Part shown: positions 59,432 through 64,000 of the stretch, in pieces
Layout: each line of letters begins with the position of its first letter
How positions within the stretch are numbered: position 1 is the stretch's first letter
DNA from: Pterois miles
Taxonomy: Eukaryota > Chordata > Actinopteri > Perciformes > Scorpaenidae
Assembly: GCA_947000775.1 (NCBI GenBank)
Contig: CAMQGK010000008.1
Span: forward strand, 2,392,501 to 2,456,500
Direction: 5' to 3'
DNA: 64,000 bases
Made by a program: the position numbers and the translations under genes
Notes under the pieces: generated by a model
Seen by the model: only the letters and a program-made list of their open reading frames with translations
What the model was told of the DNA's origin: nothing
The model's database searches: none

Positions 59432-60424
59432 ATACATTTGTGTGCATACCAGCCTACAATGAATCGCACTCCATAATTGGTAAAAAGAATTTTGCCGCTT
59501 TAATAGCACTCATCAAACCGCTTTGAGCGGCTTTTGTCCCCGAAGTGAGTTTACAAGAGTCATTGCACAGGTTCGATCTTCACAAGTTTCCATTAGTCGT
59601 CTGATGTGGTCGGTGTACAAAAATCAGTTTGTTATTACTGTGAATTTTTAAAAACAGTCCAAAAAAGACAGGCAGGTTGCAGAATGCATTGCTGGTGATT
59701 AATGACTCTGTAGACGCAAGAAAAAAAGTCAACGTAGTGCATCGTTTATGTGGCCACATGTAAATGATCCAGACGGTAGCTCACTTTAATTTAAGGGTGT
59801 TTTAAATTTTAACTTCAGAGTGTACTTTCTCATTAAAAGTAATCTTAATAAGCACGTCTATGGCATATTTCCTGCAGCTTTCCAGGAAAATTTAACACCA
59901 AAATCTAAGCTTAAAGTACCTTTGAGATGTTTCATTTATCACCAACCTTCTTCATCTGAGACGTAAAGTTTTCACGAGTCATATTTTGTCTCCTAAGTCA
60001 TCTTCAACGCTACTCTGTGTACTGAATCAGATAAAGTGAGACCTGCAACACACAAATGACAGCATCTCAAGAAGAAAACTGATGATTTATCCGCCAAAGT
60101 CAAAATGTACATGTATTTGGTGGTTGTCAATTTCATACATATTTGAATACCAAAGCTTAAAAAATGGAGTCCAACATGACGATAAGAAAGCGCTGCTTTT
60201 ACGGACAAGACCGCCACAAAGAAGTCTCTAGTAGATGTCACTGGCAGTCAGTACGAACAGACAGAAAAACAAAGAGAGACAAACGTGGCCTGTGTAAACT
60301 CGTCCAGCAGGAAGCTCTGCTCTGTTCATTGGTCCGTCCTCCTTTTCCACTTTGGACACCGTTTCATTTTAGTCCCATCCAGAAACAAGTTTCCAAAGGC
60401 TTCACCTTAATCTCCAACACATAC

Positions 60425-60447
60425 AGTCAGTCAGTCAGTCACTCACA

Positions 60448-60485
<38 letters not shown>

Positions 60486-60502
60486 TACATACATACATAC
60501 AC
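60425..60502. repeat. Compound microsatellite (CAGT)n-(CA)n-(ATAC)n
   Basis: Four to five CAGT units, about 16 CA units and five ATAC units lie in a row, within the presumed tex261 3' UTR. Confidence 0.9.
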
Positions 60503-60540
60503 TCTCTGACCCCCGAGGCTGCACCCCAAGTCCGAGCTCC

Positions 60541-62457
60541 TCAGTACATTTTCTGTCGGCTGGGCAGCACTGCCTCCTTGAGGAAAGAGAACACGAGAAG
60601 GATCCCGGACCTCTTCCCCCTCTTGCCCTTGGTGAAGTAATTAGACACCACATCATCTAAAAAGAAAGAAAAGGGAAGTTATACTATTATTATACTGTTT
60701 TATACTATACTGACAGCTGGAAAGGTATCTAACAAATAAGGAAAGGTTGGTAGTAATGTGAAATATACAGAGGGTATGTCTAAGTCTCCCAAAAAAAAAA
60801 AAAAAAAAAAAAAAAACACACGCCCAACGTGGGGCTCGAACCCACGACCCTGAGATTAAGAGTCTCATGCTCTACCGACTGAGCTAGCCGGGCTAACAAT
60901 AGCCTGGGAGGGCTAGTATTACTCCATGGACTGTGCTCTAAGAGGCCCACCACAGTATTTATTTACGGGGTATTTGAGAAGCGGCTGTGTGCTGCTCTTC
61001 ATCGGAGATGGAAAACCAAAACTAAATATCTGTTTTTCAGCAGACATGGAAATAAACCATATCAGTTATCTTTGTAATCTTTTCCTGGAAATGCATTAAA
61101 TAAATTACTTGCTATTGAGAAATAGCGGGATATAATTATCAAATAATGTTTATTAAAAAGTCATTTTTGATAAATTTTGAGGTAGATATTGGGGTAATTT
61201 GGCAGTGATTTGAAAGAAATTTCTAATAGATTACTTACTAATTATCACCTAATTACCACGAAATTTCAACAGCACAATAAAGTGTTACCCACATTTGTTT
61301 TTTGCCTACATGTAATTATCATAAAGTGGGCATATCTGTAAAGGGGAGACTCGTGGGTACCCATAGACCCCATTTTTCATTCACATATCTTGAGGTCAAA
61401 GGTCAAGAGCCCCCTGTGAAAATGGCCATGACAGTTTCTCCTTGCCAAAATTTAACCTAACTTTGAAGCGTTATTTATCCTCCTTTCAAACTAGCTAACA
61501 GCAGTTGGTACCAGTGGATTCCTTAGATCTTCTACGATACCCCTAACTTCATCTAGCTTTAAGACTGAGTCCACAACAGCCTCTTAAAGACATGGGTTTC
61601 CCTTGATTACAATGTTATTTTGACTTTATAAAATTGGCTTTAAAGGTAATTTTCATAAGTGTAAGGGATCCAAGAGTTTCCTGGATACCTTGAAGAACTT
61701 GACAACTTACTGAAGCATCAACTATCATTGCTCCGATCAAAAACAACATACAGCTGAAGAGACAATAAAGCTCACCTCCTTGTTGCATTGTGGATGGAAG
61801 CACATTTTCTCCCGCTGACAGTGACACAAAGAAGGCGAAGGGGATCACCCACAGGCAGATGGTGAAGTATGCCAGCACCTTGACGCCAAATGAAAGATTA
61901 TATAACCAAGTAAAATTCCAGTTCCTGAGAGCCAGTACACAGTATCATAAATCTTAGACGAACTTACCTCTGAGAATGGATAATACTCTTGTGCAAAGTA
62001 CTGGAAGGCCATATAATGGTTCACCACCACCAACACTGGATAGGGGAGACAAAAGAAAGAATGTTAGAAAAAGGTAAAACAGGAAAAAAAGATATTTATG
62101 TACATCTCAGTACTAGATAGTGTGTGTCATTCCTACCACAGGAGAGGATGAAGTTTGGGGAGCTCAGCAGTATGTAGGGGAAAGTCTGCAGGAGGCCGAA
62201 GTACACCAGGTTGGTGAAGAGGCCAACTCCCACCATCAACACTGGGAAGCCTTCAAAAAGATAGAGACCTGCCAGCACACCTGTCGAGAACTGGAAACAT
62301 TCACACAACGCTGTGAACTTCATATTTTAATATAGTGTATTCTTAAAAATGACGTCATTCCACACCCACTTACTCACCATTATCATGTACTTTATTATTC
62401 GACTGGTGGCTACTGTGTATTCTTCTATTAGTTCTGCCAAGTAGTATAGGCCAGCAG
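60541..62457 (-). CDS. tex261: TEX261 (SVP26-like ER-Golgi membrane protein), coding exons 2-6
   Basis: Exons on the minus strand: 62457-62378, 62290-62137, 62035-61968, 61878-61776 and 60656-60541 (stop TGA 60543-60541). All splice sites are canonical and phases agree. Together they encode 173 residues, matching human TEX261 (196 residues) almost end to end: AGLYYLAELIEEYTVATSR, GVGLFTNLVYFGLLQTFP, VVVNHYMAFQYFAQEYYPF, PFAFFVSLSAGENVLPSTM and the basic tail TKGKRGKRSG ending RQKMY. At least four hydrophobic membrane segments are visible. The family (yeast Svp26) sorts membrane cargo into COPII vesicles. Exon 1, about 23 residues, is not found to 64000 and must lie off the right edge. Intron 5 holds a tRNA-Lys gene and an old repeat fragment. 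Confidence 0.95.
60821..60893 (-). tRNA. tRNA-Lys (anticodon CTT)
   Basis: A 73-base cloverleaf: acceptor GCCCGGC pairs with GTTGGGC with a G-T pair, D-arm TAGCTCAGTCGG, anticodon loop ACTCTTAAT with CTT, and T-arm GTGGGTTCGAGCCCCAC. No intron. About 26 T follow within a few bases of the 3' end on the same strand (60791-60816 read as A on the plus strand), a strong polymerase III stop. The gene lies inside the last intron of tex261 and is transcribed in the same direction. Confidence 0.96.
61290..61620. mobile_element. Truncated copy of the TAGGGCTGTCAA hAT-like family
   Basis: GGGCATATCTGTAAAGGGGAGAC, GTGGGTACCCATAGACCCC and GAGGTCAAAGGTCAAGAGCCCC match the interior of 12816-13335 in the same direction. 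Neither terminal repeat is present. It lies in tex261 intron 5. Confidence 0.7.
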
Positions 62458-62675
62458 CTGGGTAAAGAAGACACACATAAGGTGATGAGCAACCAAACCA
62501 ATCTACCACTTTCCCTAGAAATCAACTAATATTTATGTTTCCCAAAAAAAAAAAAAAAAAAGGTCGTTATGTGAATTACTTGGAGTATAGTGTTATCTAC
62601 ACTACAGTCAACAGTAGTTTTGTTTGAAACATTTTTTAAAACTGGTACAATACAATACCTGAGTTTTGGTACCAC

Positions 62676-63018
62676 TAGAGCTGCACCAATTCAGCTATTA
62701 AATTAATCTGTTACTACTTTTAATAATCAATTGATCAGTTTGAGTAAATTTTATTTAGAAAAAAAGTTTCAATTCTTTGATTGCAGCTTCTTAAATGCAA
62801 ATATTTTCTGGTTTCTTTACTCCTCTATGACAGCAAACTGAATATCTTTCAGCTGTAGACAAAACACGACATTTGAGGACGTCGTCTTGGGCTTTGAGAA
62901 ACACTGATCGAAATTTTTTTTATCATTTTCTAATACTTAATCGACCAAACAGTTTGATTAATTGAGAAAATAATCAACAATTAATCAACAGTGAAAATAA
63001 TCATCAGTTGCAGCCCTA
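62676..63018. mobile_element. Complete hAT-like MITE with perfect 8-bp target duplication
   Basis: The element starts TAGAGCTGCA and ends TGCAGCCCTA (inverted, one mismatch). It is flanked on both sides by GGTACCAC (62668-62675 and 63019-63026). It is 343 bp, AT-rich and has no coding frame. It lies in the presumed first intron of tex261. Confidence 0.88.
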
Positions 63019-63044
63019 GGTACCACTACAAAAATGACAAAAAA

Positions 63045-63180
63045 AATTATCGTAGAGCGCCTTTGTCCAGGTCACAGCAACATCCTGGGTTTGATTCCAG
63101 CCTTAGGACCTTTGTTGCATGTCATACCCCTGTCTCCAGTCTATTTCCAGTCTCTGTATTAACTCAATATTAACTCAATA
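63045..63180 (+). mobile_element. tRNA-derived SINE fragment
   Basis: GTAGAGCGCCTTTGTCC, CATCCTGGGTTTGATTCC (B-box-like) and TTTGTTGCATGTCATACCCC have the wording of a tRNA-derived fish SINE. The A-box part is truncated and the tail runs into AT-rich sequence. Confidence 0.5.
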
Positions 63181-64000
63181 TTAACATGCTTTTCTAATTT
63201 TTTCATATTTTTATTTAAAAAAAAAACATTGAATAAAAATCTGTATCAAAGCTTACCTGATCAAAAAATAAGTTAAGAAGAGTATAAATCAGACCAGAGT
63301 CAAAGCCAACTTTCAGTATTTGACAGTTTTCTATTGTGGTGCTAAAATCACATTTCAGTCATTACAGTATAGACAATATACAGGTATTGCTCAAATGAAC
63401 AGCTAAGGCAAAGAAAGAAAGACAGGGCTAATAATATCAGTTCAGTCGAGTGAGTTCATAAAAATGCAGACTTGACCCACAGTTACTGAGCCCACCTGGA
63501 ATGAAGGCAAAACAGCCAAAAAGACTGTATGTCAAAACATGTGTGCCAGAGTTGACGGCTCACAGAGCAGAGGCTCATGGGAAAGTTTGATGAAGCGTGT
63601 GATTCCAATTCCTACTATACTGCATGATCTGATATAAGTAGGAGTGAAAGTAGTCACAGGTTGCACATGCTCTTTCACCTAGTTTTGATTATAGTATTAC
63701 ACTGTTGCAGTGTTATGAAGCAGCTTATGAGTGGCAACAAACAGCTGGAAGGAAAGCTACTACAGAGGCAGTCATCGGTAATAAATCATGTTGGTACCAA
63801 TGTCTTTAGTAAAATAACTTCTTAATTCTTCACAGATCAGTTATAATACATTCATTTGCTAACAGGTTGTAAGAAATCCTTTTCTATGCAGTAATTATTT
63901 AGCAATAAATGCTGGTAATCCATTAATTCAATGCTCACTTTCTGAGAAGCAATGTGTGTAATATTAATGTCAATAATTTACTAATAAACATGCTTTTTGT
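63181..64000. other. Right edge, presumed tex261 intron 1
   Basis: No exon with the expected N-terminal hydrophobic sequence of TEX261 was found on the minus strand. The stretch is AT-rich and shows nothing else I can support. Confidence 0.4.

Noticed and set aside
60164..60640. 158-codon plus-strand frame over the end of tex261
   Set aside because: It runs through a (CA)n microsatellite (His-Thr repeats) and antisense to the confirmed last exon of tex261.

Overview
The window reads as vertebrate, almost certainly teleost, nuclear DNA. Genes are split by GT/AG introns, intergenic DNA is AT-rich and full of short hAT-like elements, a Tc1-like end, an L2-type LINE tail, a tRNA-derived SINE and long microsatellites, and the genes are vertebrate families. 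No bacterial, viral or CRISPR features were seen. Calls rest on reading the sequence; no database was searched.

Layout. (1) 0.7-5.1 kb, minus strand: TATA promoter, non-coding first exon and first coding exon of an unidentified proline-rich protein that continues off the left edge. (2) 11.5-19.8 kb, plus strand: a GIMAP (AIG1-type GTPase) gene of unusual build. Two intact GTPase domains on separate exons join in phase. They are followed by a very long coiled coil and end in a third, degenerate GTPase-like domain. A +1 frame change in a run of seven A at 15915-15921 splits the long coding exon, so as read the protein stops at about 838 residues; with the frame recovered it would be about 2094. 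(3) 19.8-54.4 kb: a gene-poor stretch of dispersed repeats, several promoter-like islands, one possible orphan exon, and three tRNA-Asn(GTT) genes in alternating orientation near 47.4-48.4 kb. (4) 54.7-58.7 kb, plus strand: ankrd53, six coding exons, with an RFX X-box just before the start codon and a CTCF-like motif upstream. (5) 60.5-62.5 kb, minus strand: tex261 coding exons 2-6, with exon 1 off the right edge and a tRNA-Lys(CTT) gene inside its last intron.

ankrd53 and tex261 are convergent neighbours, as I recall for human 2p13 (VAX2, ATP6V1B1, ANKRD53, TEX261). The GIMAP gene on the left is not part of that mammalian block, so the synteny appears to break in the 35 kb gene-poor region. 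The genes share no pathway: ANKRD53 is linked to spindle and cilium-type biology, TEX261 to ER-Golgi cargo export, and GIMAPs to immune-cell GTPase scaffolds. The most interesting item is the GIMAP coiled-coil gene. Next are a strictly 22-bp-periodic array of YY1-like motifs inside a transposon (28742-28927) and the tRNA-Asn triplication separated by Tc1-like ends.
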